A DNA stretch of 64,000 nt from Mesaphorura yosii. Its lineage: Eukaryota > Arthropoda > Collembola > Poduromorpha > Tullbergiidae. Below the pieces are notes generated by a model, which worked only from the letters and a program-made list of their open reading frames with translations, was not told the origin of the DNA and did no database searches. A program made the position numbers and the translations under genes. Below, in pieces: positions 1-11,424 of the stretch. Numbering within the stretch: position 1 is the stretch's first letter; every line of letters starts with the position of its first letter. The DNA lies in NCBI GenBank assembly GCA_009869945.1, contig WIXG01000227.1, positions 1-64,000 on the forward strand. The letters are read 5' to 3'.

Positions 1-88
1 ACCTATTAAATTCGTGAGTCGATGAGTTCTGCATTCAACGATCGGAGTTTTTCCAGAACTTCACCAGTGCAATTTTGGTAATTTAACG

Positions 89-1286
89 ATGGAGAAGGCC
101 AGGTACAAGGTTTACTCCGACGTTAAACTTGGATACTTAATCCGAGCCTTTCCATTCTACGAAGAGAATCGTGAGTCTGCGATACTCGTGTTCGGTCCGT
201 CATTTCATCGCATTCAATGGCGGGTTTTGGCAGCATTTCACATCGCAGTGCGAGCTGTTGGGGTTGTTGGAGGGCTCTTCTTTGAGTTGACGAACGAGAG
301 GTTGACGACCATCGAGTCCGTGCAGTACTACCTGTACTCCTCCTTTCTACTCCTCTCCATCGCCCTGCAGTCATGCACGTACTGCTTTCCTGAGAAAGTG
401 GCCGCTTTTCACAACTCGTTCCATACGTTTGAGACGCGACTGGAAAGGATTCATGACCTCGAGAAGAACGGGACGAACTTCGCGAGTGTCATCCTTCGTG
501 GGGTGCAGATGGCAATGTGGTTCGGAGTGGTGCTGGCATTCCCCGTCTTCACACTCTCCATAAAATTCAACGTTCATGTATTCGAACTGGTCAACACGGG
601 CCACATTGGCGTGTCCTTGTTACTTGGAGCTTTCATGTCCTACGCGACCGTAGTCGACATGGTCACCATATTCTACTACGTGGCGGCCGTACTCGTGTAC
701 TGCAGCACAGTAGCAAGGTGCTTGTTCTTGAGCAAGTAAGTTGGTTCTATAATGGCACGCCTTCTGGCCAAATTATTCTGTAAACTCTTTAATTTCTCAT
801 TTATTCAGGTACGAATTCAACGCGAACGCAAATCACAGGCGCAAGAAGGCTCTTATCACATACTACTTTGGCCACCTCATCCTCCACTATTTAATGATGC
901 AAGATTTGCAATTCCTCATTCTGCTCATCATAGGCCTCGCGTCTGGAGTCCTGATCTCTTCACTCTACGTCGTGATTCAATTCTGGGAACTTATCGACAC
1001 GTTAATTCTGGTTGCCGCGATCATCCTCTTCGCAGTCACCTTCGTCTGCATGCTTGTCATCTGCAAGCTGGCTTCAGGACTGACTGAGCTCTCTATCGAC
1101 TTCTCGAGATCGTACCTCAGTAACGAGAAACGGCTCTCCAAGGCGATAGTGCTCACTTATCGCTGCTGTCGTGCTCTGCACATTCCCGTTGGCCCATTTT
1201 TCTATCTGAAACGTACTACGGCTCCAACCATAATGCAGGAAGTCGTTGCGCAGACGGTTATTTTCCTCATTTTTTCGTTTGCCTAA
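89..1286 (+). CDS. Gustatory-receptor-family chemoreceptor, intact
   Basis: Two exons, 89-735 and 809-1286, joined by a 73-base GT-AG intron (phase 2), give a 374-residue protein. The frame stays open across the junction. Hydrophobic segments recur along the chain, as in seven-helix insect gustatory receptors. The N-terminal stretch ending in RAFPFYEEN matches the IPF stretch at the start of the receptor at 17213. The last helix follows a YLKRTTAPTIMQE motif, the usual position just before helix 7 in this family. These receptors are ligand-gated cation channels in sensory neuron membranes. The ligand cannot be told from sequence. It opens a group of related receptors and is about 45 residues shorter than the one at 17213, so a missed 5' exon is possible. 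The family call is firm; orthology is not attempted. Confidence 0.75.
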
Positions 1287-2049
1287 AAGCAAGGTCATTT
1301 TGATTTGGTGACAAAAGCGGGTGTTAAGTAAGCATAGTGCCGGACTCCCATTTCATGACGTGCCTCTTTAAATATTTGCCTCCCAATCTGTTAAATATTT
1401 AAACTGGGCTGTAGGCTTTCTGTTCGTGTTATTTTTTCGGAACTGTCACGCGAACTTTGAATTGCTGTCGAGGTGAATTGCTCCATAGTTCAAGGGCTGG
1501 AACTGGAGACGGGTCGAAACTTCTACAGTGAAAATAAAATGTTACTTGTTTGTAATAGCATTTAGCAAGCTCCGCCTGCATCTTGCGATTTAGTTTGTTC
1601 CAACTGTCTAACCCGGCAATCAATCGACGTTCATTTATTAATAGCACTTCTGACGACAAATCAAACTCAAGGGACAAAAGGCGACAAATCTCCTCTCGAA
1701 CCCGAGAATGTTCGCAGGACACTCACACCGATCTTGAAGAGGAAGACTGCTCATTAGAGCATCATGTAATGGCTGCCTGTTACGTTTTTAACTGTCAGAA
1801 TTCGTCTGACAGTAGCCTGACGTAATGAGCACTTGGTCCATAACTGACAATAAAATGAGTATGTCGGTCCTCAATTTGTTATCTTCGAATGATTCACATG
1901 CTCAACAAGTCGTTTTTATATTCCCAATCATAGCAGGACGCTACGTCAGCCATCGGTGAGATAAATGTCGCCAGTCCAAAGTCGATTTGGCGAGGTCTAA
2001 CTTTTTTCAGTCCCAATCTGAGTTCGGCCAACCAAGAAATTGAAATACG
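1287..2049. other. Gap between receptor genes
   Basis: Contains a minus-strand open frame at 1429-1722 (text RLIAGLDSWNKLNRKMQAEL) that looks codon-like but lacks an ATG: its first triplet is GTG directly after a stop. No gene is claimed. No repeat was seen. Confidence 0.4.
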
Positions 2050-3772
2050 ATGATCAAGGCCAAGTCTAATTTGAAAGATCTGGATCGCTTTACTAAGCTT
2101 CATTCTACAGCCAAGTTGGAAAAGATCCATTCTCCGATTTTATTCACAATACCCAGCTTGGGACTACCTTCAGACGATCATTCTCCTGAGGATCTGACAG
2201 AATCGCTCAAATTCTTGCTTGTGATTGGCCGGTTAATTGGAGTCTTGCCATTAAAAGGTGTCCGGAGTGGCAAGTCGGAGAAATTAAACTTCAGGTAAAA
2301 TCAGTTAAGCAAACTCCTCAGGCTTGAGTTCAGACGCAAGCAGGTGGGCCATCCTTTGATCCTTTCAGGTGGATCAGTTTTCCGACATTCGCAAGTGTGC
2401 TGATCAGCATCACTCTTGGAATCAACTTGATTGCTGGGCTGTTTGGGTTCTTCAAATCACGGCACGAAGATGCGAAATCCCTCGCATTTAACTGCCATAT
2501 GGCATTGTTTTATGGAACAGCGTTATTCATGTATGACGGAACACTCAAATCAACTTCAAAAAGTACTGAGCTTTTCATGTCAATTACAGATACATTTATT
2601 TGGCTGCAAAATCGCACAACTTTATCGTGTTGCTCAGATTTTGGCAACTGTGCAGATTCAAGTATCCGCTTCTGGACAAGAGTCTACGTCGAGATGTGAT
2701 TATCACGACCAGCGTCGTGTACCTGTCAATTATTCTTGAGAATGCCACATGGCACATTAAGCACTTTATGACAAGAGACGAGAATGGGTGGACGGGTAAT
2801 AAATGTAAACGAAGCAATCATTTCCGTATGTTTCTCACAATTTTAGCGCATGAATGAAGGTTCGGTTGCAGACACGGCACGCATCTCCAAGCAGAACATG
2901 ACCTCTTTGGAAGCATTTTATGCGACCTCCGAACCGGATTGGTCAAGCCAGGTCCAGTACCATCCCGTCCTGGTACTATTTTTGTTGGTGACCAACAAGT
3001 GGGCCTTGTACTCCTGGAATTTTGTTGAAATCCTCCTCATCGTGTTGTCGAGAGCAGTTTACTTCAAATTTCATGCGCTGACTTGCGCCGTGTCACAAGA
3101 TCCGGATCTAATCGACAAATGGAAGCGGCTTATCGCAGATCATTCGACAATGTGCGAAATTCTCATGAAATTTGACAGATTTCTGTCGCCGTTGGTTCTT
3201 CTGTCGTTCTTCAACAACATTTACAACGTATGCATCCACGTAAGAACCCTTGCTGGATTTGTGTCCGTGTTTTTCTTGCTCCGGCACTCAACACATTCTA
3301 TTAACCGCAGATAAGTTTGACACTGTCTGGGAGCGAAGATGCAACACTAATCGGCTTGATTTATTCAACGTGGTCATTTCTACATCTCATAATCCGATTC
3401 TATATCGTGTGCATCTCAGCCTCGAGGATAAATACTTTTGCAAATGAAGCACATGCTTTGTTACGCAAATGTCCCGTGGAACTTTACTCGAAGGAGGTCA
3501 GTCACTTGATTCCGCGTTATGGTTTGGCTTCGTAAACGATTCCGTTGCTGACGCGATTGGATTCTTGTCGACTCTTGTAGATCAAGAAGTACGAAAAGCA
3601 GCTATACTACCGCTCGAACACTGTGGATGGCGGTGATGGTGGCATTGGACTTACTGGAATGGGCTACTTCACCATCACAAAGCCAATGATGTTGAAAATT
3701 TTGGGTGTAATTTTTACTGTGGAAATTGTTCTGCTACAAAATGCTTCTACTCTAGTTGTTAAATCTGACTGA
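2050..3772 (+). CDS. Sugar-type gustatory receptor
   Basis: Six exons (2050-2294, 2369-2530, 2590-2795, 2872-3239, 3311-3496, 3581-3772) keep phase at all five junctions and give 452 residues, the usual size of insect sugar receptors. Two regions resemble the Gr5a/Gr64 clade: the N-terminal LLVIGRLIGVLPLKGV with FRWISF after it, and the C-terminal GLTGMGYFTITKPMML followed by helix 7 with TVEIVLLQ. In that clade the tail reads like LTGMxFFxxTR, then TYELVLLQ. Family knowledge: these channels detect sugars on taste neurons. Inferred here: a sugar or related polyol ligand. The gene has more introns than the neighbouring single-intron receptors, which fits a separate subfamily. No frame breaks or premature stops were seen. 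Confidence 0.75.
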
Positions 3773-4387
3773 ACGATGATAACTGAGTCGAGGTCGAGTT
3801 ACCATTCATTACAACAACTGCAGCGTTTGGACACAACTTACTGTTCAATGATTTCTTTCGTAAATTTTAGTTGTACGCATTGTCTCACGCCTTAATTAAG
3901 AAAATATTAAGCTGCTAATGAAAGACGGCCATGTCCAGTCTGAGAATTCATTCCGGACCAAGAATAGTGCACTGGATTTCACCACTACGTTGAGACAACT
4001 GCCAGCCACGTAGGGAACTCTTTTCAGTCCCTTGCTTGCTGAATTCTTGGATCCAATAGGGCGGCAGCATCATATGGACCGATCCTGTTACTGGGTCCTC
4101 ATTGATTCCTGCCCATGGGAGAAAGACCTCTTGAGAAGAACTAGGGCTTTCGTTTTGTGGCGGCTTAATTGATTAATTGCATGTCCTTGTACAAAACCTG
4201 CACTTGCCTTGATTCCAGTCTCCATTCTACTTATTTCAAGTTTTCAAGGAGACAGAAGCAATTGGAGATGAACTCGGCATGTGAGTGGACATTTCTACTT
4301 ACTGGTTTCTCCGGCTCTCAACCAGGAGAGTTGATAATATCGTTTGGATTTCGCTAACTCTCGAAACTCAAAGGTGCTGGTCCAAAG
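3773..4387. other. Gap between sugar-type receptor and decayed receptor
   Basis: No convincing coding frame, RNA gene or repeat was seen. Confidence 0.4.
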
Positions 4388-5499
4388 ATGCTAACTCGCA
4401 GGTCGGTCAAAGTAATCAGCACTTTGTTAACCCATGCCACCTTCGTCAGGACAATTCCTTTCACAAGGGATTCGAAGCAATTCAGACTCAGCCCGATTAA
4501 CCATCAGTCACTACTTCTCCTCCACCTACTTCCTGGAAGTTGCATCTGCTTCATGGCTGTTTTCGTCTTCATATCAGGCTACTGGAACATGGAGTCGCTG
4601 GCTCGCACTCCTGTCCGAACAGTGATGGTCGTTATTTTCTTCATCGTGTACTCGTTTGCAGCGGGTTTAGTTTATAACACTGCCCTTAGGAGAGAGGAGT
4701 TTGCTTCGTTTTTCAACCAGTACTTCCGGTTCCGCGAAATGTTTGACGAGCTTGGACACAAGGAGCAGAAGTTCGACGTGTGCCACTTGGTTCTTCGGTT
4801 TTACTTGTACAGCATGTACGCGCACTGTTTTGTGACTTTGCTGTACTACCTGAGGGACCCAACCAGTCCACGGTGCTTGTACTAGGTTGGGCCGGCTTGG
4901 AGGAACGCGGGCCCTGACAGTTCTGACAACTGTTCTATGGTTCTGATACTTATCTTCGCAGTACTCGAGTACATGGTGTACATCTAGGCATGGCACTTTG
5001 AAATATTCACTTCCATCTTCTGCTTGTCGTACTTGTATGGAAACGTTTACTTCTTGGAGGAAATCACCTTTCAGCGAAATTTGGTCAGAAGGCTCTCAGC
5101 ACTCGAAACTTACTTTCTGTATAAGATGCAGCTCCTCAGCTGGGGATTCACAGACTGGATTTCGGAATTCTTACTCCCATTCCTGCAGGTATTCTTTATC
5201 CTGACTCCTGTAGAGACGAATCACATTCTGATACTTCACGCACACGAGCTTGGTCCATTCCCAGTCGTGGTGGTTGCCACGCTCAGCTTCATCCTCATCT
5301 GCGTGAAGTTTGAGTTCTTCCCCCAAGGAGCCAAAATCAATGCAAGAAAGGGTCAAGTGGAATGGAACGGAGAAAGAAGCCATCGGGGCGTGCTACCCGA
5401 TAGTTAGAATCAGCTCGTTTGTCTACATGCGGCGCTTTACCGTTCTCAAAAATACGAATCTAATAATCCATAGTACAATCAGAAGTATATTACTGATGA
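4388..5499 (+). pseudogene. Decayed gustatory-receptor-family gene
   Basis: Translation from the ATG at 4388 gives a receptor-like chain with FFNQYFRFREMFDE. The frame is lost near 4870-4900, receptor-like text continues in a second frame (ALTVLTTVLWF) and then a third (LILIFAVLEYMVYI). That third frame meets TAG at about 4987 and continues past it with AWHFEIFTSIFCLSYLYGNV to about 5350. The tail carrying helix 7 (PIVRISSFVYMRRFTVLKNT) is in yet another frame. The tail aligns by eye with the end of the receptor at 17213. At least two or three frame breaks and one stop argue for a pseudogene. Short indels could be sequencing errors, but the stop is less easily explained so. An intron from 4872 to about 4962 was considered; it would not remove the TAG. 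Confidence 0.6.
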
Positions 5500-6377
5500 G
5501 GCATGGGAACATTTTTCATTTTCTTGGCGGTTGAGAAATTGAATCGTAGATGAGCATGCTTGTCCAAAACAGACAGTTAAATGTTAAATTGCGTGGTGTC
5601 CCAGGCCCAGAACAAAATTCCGGACATCAAAAATATAAAATTGAAGCATGACTTTGACACGAACTTCTGGCTTCTGGTCTCTGAAGATGGATATCCATTT
5701 TTTTATTCATGTGCTGTGTTTCTGCGAATAAAAACTGGAACGATGAATAAATTCAAGACAGGCAAATTAACAATTTATGCCCATCGTTGTGTTTCATATT
5801 CTAAGCTTTAAATTATTATTCTGTCAGGGACAACCTCAAGTGTCCAGAACGAGTATTATTATCATTCCAAAAAATCACCGAGGAAGCCACGCTCAAATGG
5901 TGCGAAAATGGGATCGAAAATTGCAGCAGCTCAAGTGGGTCCCCACCACCAGGCCTTGCCACGCTATTGCCTCTTTGCTTCGTGACGTTCTTTACGGCTT
6001 GAGGAGTCTGACGTATTTCTGGAATCTGTCACGGGCCAATTCACTCAATAAATTGTTATGACCTTTGCAACTCTTCTTTGCCGACCGTTCCCTGCCAACG
6101 GCGAATAACAATCAACAACTATAATGACTGGTGAATCACCAGCACGAGTACAAGGGAAACAGAAACAGCATGCAGCAGCGGAATCGAAACAGTTACGTAA
6201 GAAGAGATGAACACGAAAAGGATAAACACGGTACGTGATGCTCGATAGTCGGTCACTTGCCACACAGGTTCGAATCGGCAAGAATCACTGAATACTCCAA
6301 AATGTGCGGCTACGTCAGCTAGCACAAAACTCCATTATCTAGAGTATTTGGGCAGTTATAACTTTCGTCTTAATTAA
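5500..6377. other. Gap after decayed receptor
   Basis: Only short open frames without recognisable features. Nothing supported. Confidence 0.4.
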
Positions 6378-7327
6378 ATGCATCTGTCCACGACCTTGAC
6401 CTTGACTGTGCCTGTGATTTCGCTAGTGCTATTATTGAATTCTGTCGAAGTTCGATCCGTACCACAACAGACACCCACCACCGCTACACCTCAGCTGGGG
6501 TTAAGAGGGTACCTTGAAGAATTCCAGCGCATAAATAATGAAGTCACAGCAGCAATAATTAGCGGTGACACCGAGAAGGTTCAGCAGCTATCGAAAAGGT
6601 TGGAAGAGCTTAGACATCAGTCAGAACGCGAGGCACGAGAAGCCGAGAAGGAAAGACGAAGGGCACAGGAGGAGCGGAACAGGCTCCATGAAGAGTCGAA
6701 GAGGTGAGAAAATTTGAGAAGGGAATCAGAGAAGTAAGTTGGGGCGCCATCGCCACCACCACCACGAATTGTCTGTCTCTTATTTGATATGAACTTATTT
6801 TGATTTCTGAACCAAACAGGTCAAAATCTGAGTCTGGTCCCACCGCGGTTTACTTCATAGTTGGCATATTTATCTTAATTGCCGCCTGTGTGGCCTTGAT
6901 GAAGATTTGCAAGTCGGGTAGCGGCTCCCAGACATCGCCACAACCTGCATACGGGAGGCCTGAACCAGCTGCAGTGATGAATACTTTCAATACTCAGACT
7001 ACAACGAGTGGTGGATTCACACTTCGTCCATATGAATATACCTACATGACACCAGGCGGAGGAGGTTCAAACGCAGCTCGAAGTAGGAGCCCAAGTCCAG
7101 GGGCCCGAACACCTAGCCCAAGACATACTCCAACGCCCGCAAGAGGTCGAGATGAACGGTCGTCCTTTGCTCCGTCTGCGCCGCTACTCAACCCCAACAA
7201 TGACATAAATGATGCTCCTCCTGCGTACGAAGAAGCTATTCGCAGTTCCCCAAGACCGCTTCGTCATCAGAGTACAGAGGAAGGCCCGCCACCGTTCAAT
7301 CCTGAGCTCAACGGCTCAAATGCATGA
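6378..7327 (+). CDS. Single-pass membrane protein with coiled coil and PPxY tail
   Basis: Two exons (6378-6703, 6820-7327) joined in phase give 277 residues. Visible features in order: a signal peptide (residues 1 to about 27, hydrophobic core LVLLLNSVEV); a short ectodomain; a highly charged heptad-rich stretch (about 48-108, many E/R/K, likely coiled coil); one membrane helix (about 116-137, VYFIVGIFILIAACVALM); and a cytoplasmic tail rich in S, P and T with repeated SPSP/TPSP sites. Near the end APPAYEEAI holds a PPAY motif, the kind that binds WW domains of Nedd4-family ubiquitin ligases. The topology is type I. I do not recognise the family. Role as an adaptor or receptor regulated by ubiquitination is inference only. 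Confidence 0.7.
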
Positions 7328-7565
7328 TGGACGTAAGAGATCTGAGTTTAGCTAAGCTCGTTACCATTTTCTGATATTATTACTGTGCTAATCATGTTCT
7401 TAAAGTGCTTCATGCCCGTACCTGTGACTGAAACGAGATTAAATAGAACTTGACGAATGAAGAGTCAAAGCTTTCGATGCTGGTGTTAACTACACTCGTG
7501 TTAAGATCTCAATTAATTAGTACATTTATTTACAATTAGTGAATAGGTATACAGCACAGTCAAGT

Positions 7566-9306
7566 CTAGAATTTGAATCCACCACCACCAGCACTTCCGT
7601 CTCCAGGTTGAAACTGGAATTGCTGCGCCTCCTCCGGTGGTCTAAGCTTATCGTCTTCATCTTCATCCTCCGCCCCAAAGTACTGTTCAATGATGGTGAA
7701 TGCCTTCTGGTAAATATCCATGTTTTCGTGGGATTGTAGAAATTCGATTTTGTCAAGCCCATAACATTCTTCAACCATTACGGCAAATCGATTTACCCCT
7801 CCAGACGCTTTGGCGTCAGCTGCACCCACACGCAGGACGTTGTCTAGTCCATTGAGGGCAACTTGAATCATTTTGGCGTCCTGAACGGTTAGGAACTCGC
7901 AGAGTGCAGGAATACAGCCCTCCAATACCAAATGACGAATCTGATCTGGACTTCCACCGGAAGTTGCGTTTACGACGGCCCACGCTGCTTCTTTACGTGT
8001 CTTAAACTCAGAAGAGGACTTCATTAGAGCGATTAATGTGGGCACAATGTTGGCATCCAGCACGGCTTGAATTTGCTGTCTGTTTCCGGCAGTCACATTA
8101 CTCACTGTCCAACAAGCCTCTTTGCGGATGGATTCCTTCGTGGCGCTCATCAAGTGCAGGAGGCATGGGAAAATGGGACAATTCAGCACCACTTGAGTCT
8201 GTACGTCGTCCCCAGTTACGATGTTGCCCACGGCGCGCAATGCAGCAGATACGACATGCTGGACTGGATGCCTTTAAGGAGGAACAGATTATTAGTAATT
8301 GCATACAGCAAAACATGGATTCAAAAAAGTGGGCCAACTCACATCAGCATCTCCACCAACCGCCTGACAACTCCTGCCTCAATGACAGCCTGAATCTTCT
8401 CATTTGGTCCATCAGACAAATAACTGATCGCCCAGCAAGCGTCAGCCAGTACGGCGTCATCGGTGTGGAAAAGCAATCTGGCCAGAATTGGCAAACATGG
8501 GGAAACGCGACAGAAATCTGGTGGAGGATTTTTTCCGCGACAGAGGTTGGATAGGGCCCAGACAGCATTACGAAGTAGGGGCAAACGATGGTCTGATGAG
8601 CCGATGAGTTGCATCAATCCTATTAAAACTCCTTCCTCTAGAGTGTAGTCCCTGAATCGTGGTGAATCGCCTGCTATATTTCCCAACGCCCATACACTCT
8701 GCTCCTGCACATCTTCGTACGGCGATTGAAGAAGTTGGATGAAAAGTGGCACAGCTCCAGCTTCTACAACGATCTGGGTTTGCTCGGAAGTACCGGAAGC
8801 GATGTTGGTCAGTGCCCAAGCGGCTTCGAACTGCAAATGAGAGTACCAATTAAAATCTATGCTTTGTGCATGGTCACATCTTTAAAAACTAAAAACAAAC
8901 TGAGCAACTAATATCCCACCCTGGAACTGACATTAGCTATTAGTTTTACCTGTAGCTGGCATTCTCCCGCACGCAGGAACTGTACAAATCTCGGCACGAG
9001 ACCAGCACTAATCACTTCGCCGATGGGAGGTGAAGGTTCGCGGGAGAGGAGCTTCCGCACCTTTTGGGTGGCGAGCAACTGATCGGCTGGCTGGTCAGAG
9101 TGAAGGCCGCGCAGGATGTCTTCGGTGATCAGGTCAGTTGAGGAGGTAGCGGCAGCGGCGGCGGTAGTAGGAGACACGTTCCTCCTCTTGGCGACTTGTT
9201 CCTCACGCTTAAGCTTCCGTAACTGTATACCTTCCTCTTCCCTCCTACGCCGGAGCTCCGCCGGCTCCATTGACAAGTTCTTGTATTTTCGTGCGCGTTC
9301 ATCCAT
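7566..9306 (-). CDS. Importin subunit alpha (karyopherin alpha)
   Basis: Minus-strand exons 9306-8950, 8830-8343 and 8271-7566 join in phase into 516 residues, full length for the family. The N-terminal importin-beta-binding region is visible ([20 protein letters not shown], from about residue 19), then tandem armadillo repeats with the W...N ladder ([54 protein letters not shown]) that grips nuclear localisation signals. The C-terminal acidic stretch (AEDEDEDD) binds the export receptor CAS. The IBB wording is most like the KPNA1/5/6 (alpha-1) clade. It carries NLS cargo with importin beta into the nucleus. An AATAAA lies just past the stop at about 7525. The ATG at 9306 directly precedes the IBB. 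Confidence 0.93.
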
Positions 9307-11424
9307 TTCAAACTATTCGTTTGAGTCCTATCTATAATTTATAATAAGCTATTTAGTTCTTCTTTCGTCAAATTGGCCTTTGTCCTGAGTGTGAAATTAT
9401 TGAACTGAAAAGCACTGGAAAGCGCACTGAAAACGGGTAGGAAGTTGAAAATTCGTGTTCCGCTTTGTATTGCGTTCTATTGTGTAGTAGATGTCGGGCT
9501 ACGTACCAAGCACAAACTCCGCATACGCATACGCTATAAAGCACATCAAGTCTCAATCTCTAAATTCAGGCCTCATACTCAACTCGTCATCAGTTGAATC
9601 ATCGTATCGTTGCAGCATTCTGATTGAAAGATTTCGGAATCTGTCGTGACGCGACAGATTATAAAAAATTGTTTTACTCCCGAGTCGTAACTTATTGCAT
9701 GTCGGGATATTTTTAGTCACTTCTACACTTGCCAGGTGTACTTTTGATCGATTTAGCACACAATTTAGTCAGCTAGTGTATGTATGGACAGCCATTACGG
9801 CCGCACTTTAAAACACATTAAAAATATTCTGAATTTTTTATTTTTTAAATGCAAATGATATTGATAGAATGCGAAGAAGGAAATTGGAAAATTCCTTTAT
9901 TCTCCACTCCGGCTTTTTGCAATTTCAATCAATTTCCCGTCTTATCTTGGTAGAACGATGTCAGCTGAAACTGCCTTTTGTTTTTTGCACATAACGATTT
10001 GAACATAAGACGATGCCGGTATCTTGATGGATTGTGTTTTTCAGACTCTGAATAAACTTATTCATGTCTTTCGTTTGAGTGAGTTCTAAAACAAGGGGCG
10101 AGCCCGCTCACTCGCCGATTCGAGTGGTTGCTAAGATGGAGGTGAACGTATTTAGTGCCCGCTTCGAATCAGTGACCCTGAGCTTGTTTGTGCAGTGCGG
10201 TGCAAGCAGCGGTCAGTACAGCATGGAAAACATCATCCTCTCAGCACTGATATACACGTGTTGGATCATGATAATTGCGTATAAGCTTGCATTATTTGCG
10301 TTCCAGGAACAGTATGCAACTTCACCAATATGCTGATTCTTCATTGGAACAGTCGCCGTCATTCTGGCCCATTGGCGCGAACTTACCTTTGCTAGAATTG
10401 TTATACTAGGCCAGTTTGCCCAAATTCACAGGCACGACCAGAAGGATGGCTGGTGAAAGACGACCGAGGACGTTGGCAGTTGGCAAGTAATTGACAACCC
10501 AATTAACTGGTTTGAAATCTACCCATGCCATAGCGTCAGCTTCCTTTGTGAAAGCTTGGACATGAAAAGCAAATTACTCTAAGCTAAGCAAGCCGAGATT
10601 ACCCGCCTTGTCCTCTCTCATCCCGGTACCGGTTCCTGCCTGTGGGTTTTGATTCTTTTGGGGTTGTTTGATTGATGAGTTTCTTTTTAAAGCTAATTAA
10701 ACCGAACCCAGGCACGGATTCTTCTTCTTGGTTCCCCGTAGTAGTCAGTCGGTAGTCGATTCGTTCGGGTCGTTCACCAAGTCCAGTGAAATGTTTTGAA
10801 ATAAACGGACAAGATTCTGATCGATCCTATTTATAGATTTTGGTTTATTTTTTATTGACATTACATCATGCATTTATAATTAGGGTACCCCACTGCGCAG
10901 GGATCAACACAATCATGTTGATCATGTATGCAGGAAATAATAACCACTTGGCACTGAACTCGGCTCGGTGTGTTATGCAACCATGTAACAATCGTGTCCA
11001 GTAGTTTGTTCCAGACTTGATTCACATTGGATTTGGAGCTGGAGAATGATGCGGTTGTTTCCCTCAATGACTTTCTGGTTTGCAAAACAAATATTTGCAT
11101 AGTAATCTCTCAAAGCTCATAAACAACAGTATCCTAGAAGCTAGCCAGCGTCCAGCGTGCTAACTTGTAATGTCAAACAATGTCAAACAGATAGTCAGTA
11201 TGCAATCACAGGTATGTGCAGGTGCAGAGGATGGAGGTGCGGCTTATCACTCCTCTCTTGCAATAGAATATGTTAATTACTGCTGGGTAACACTGATCAC
11301 ATCACAGAACAGTGATCGGTTATATAACAATGTGAATAACAACTCAACTCAGCTGGAAATGAAGATGGGACGTGTACCACTCGTTGAGGGATCTGGTACT
11401 GGAAATTTCCGATGCAGTTGACAG
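9307..11424. other. Gap between importin alpha and ionotropic receptor
   Basis: AT-rich. Apart from the weak receptor-like fragment at 10079-10460 and a 79-residue minus-strand frame at 11100-10861 (an ATG but no known features), nothing was recognised. Confidence 0.35.
10079..10460 (+). pseudogene. Possible gustatory-receptor fragment
   Basis: The stretch encodes two hydrophobic segments in one frame, ILSALIYTCWIMIIAY and FFIGTVAVILAHWRELTFAR, separated by a TGA at about 10334. Spacing and the charged end of the second segment resemble helices 1-2 of the receptor at 17213 (which has VLYREELRCL). No splice sites or further helices were found around it. It could be chance; recorded as a weak relic in a receptor-rich neighbourhood. 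Confidence 0.2.

Noticed and set aside
1429..1722. Minus-strand open frame of 97 codons
   Set aside because: No ATG: the first triplet is GTG directly after a stop, and no splice acceptor was visible.
6265..6282. Possible tRNA T-loop (GGTTCGAATC)
   Set aside because: The flanking bases do not pair into a T stem and no cloverleaf could be drawn.
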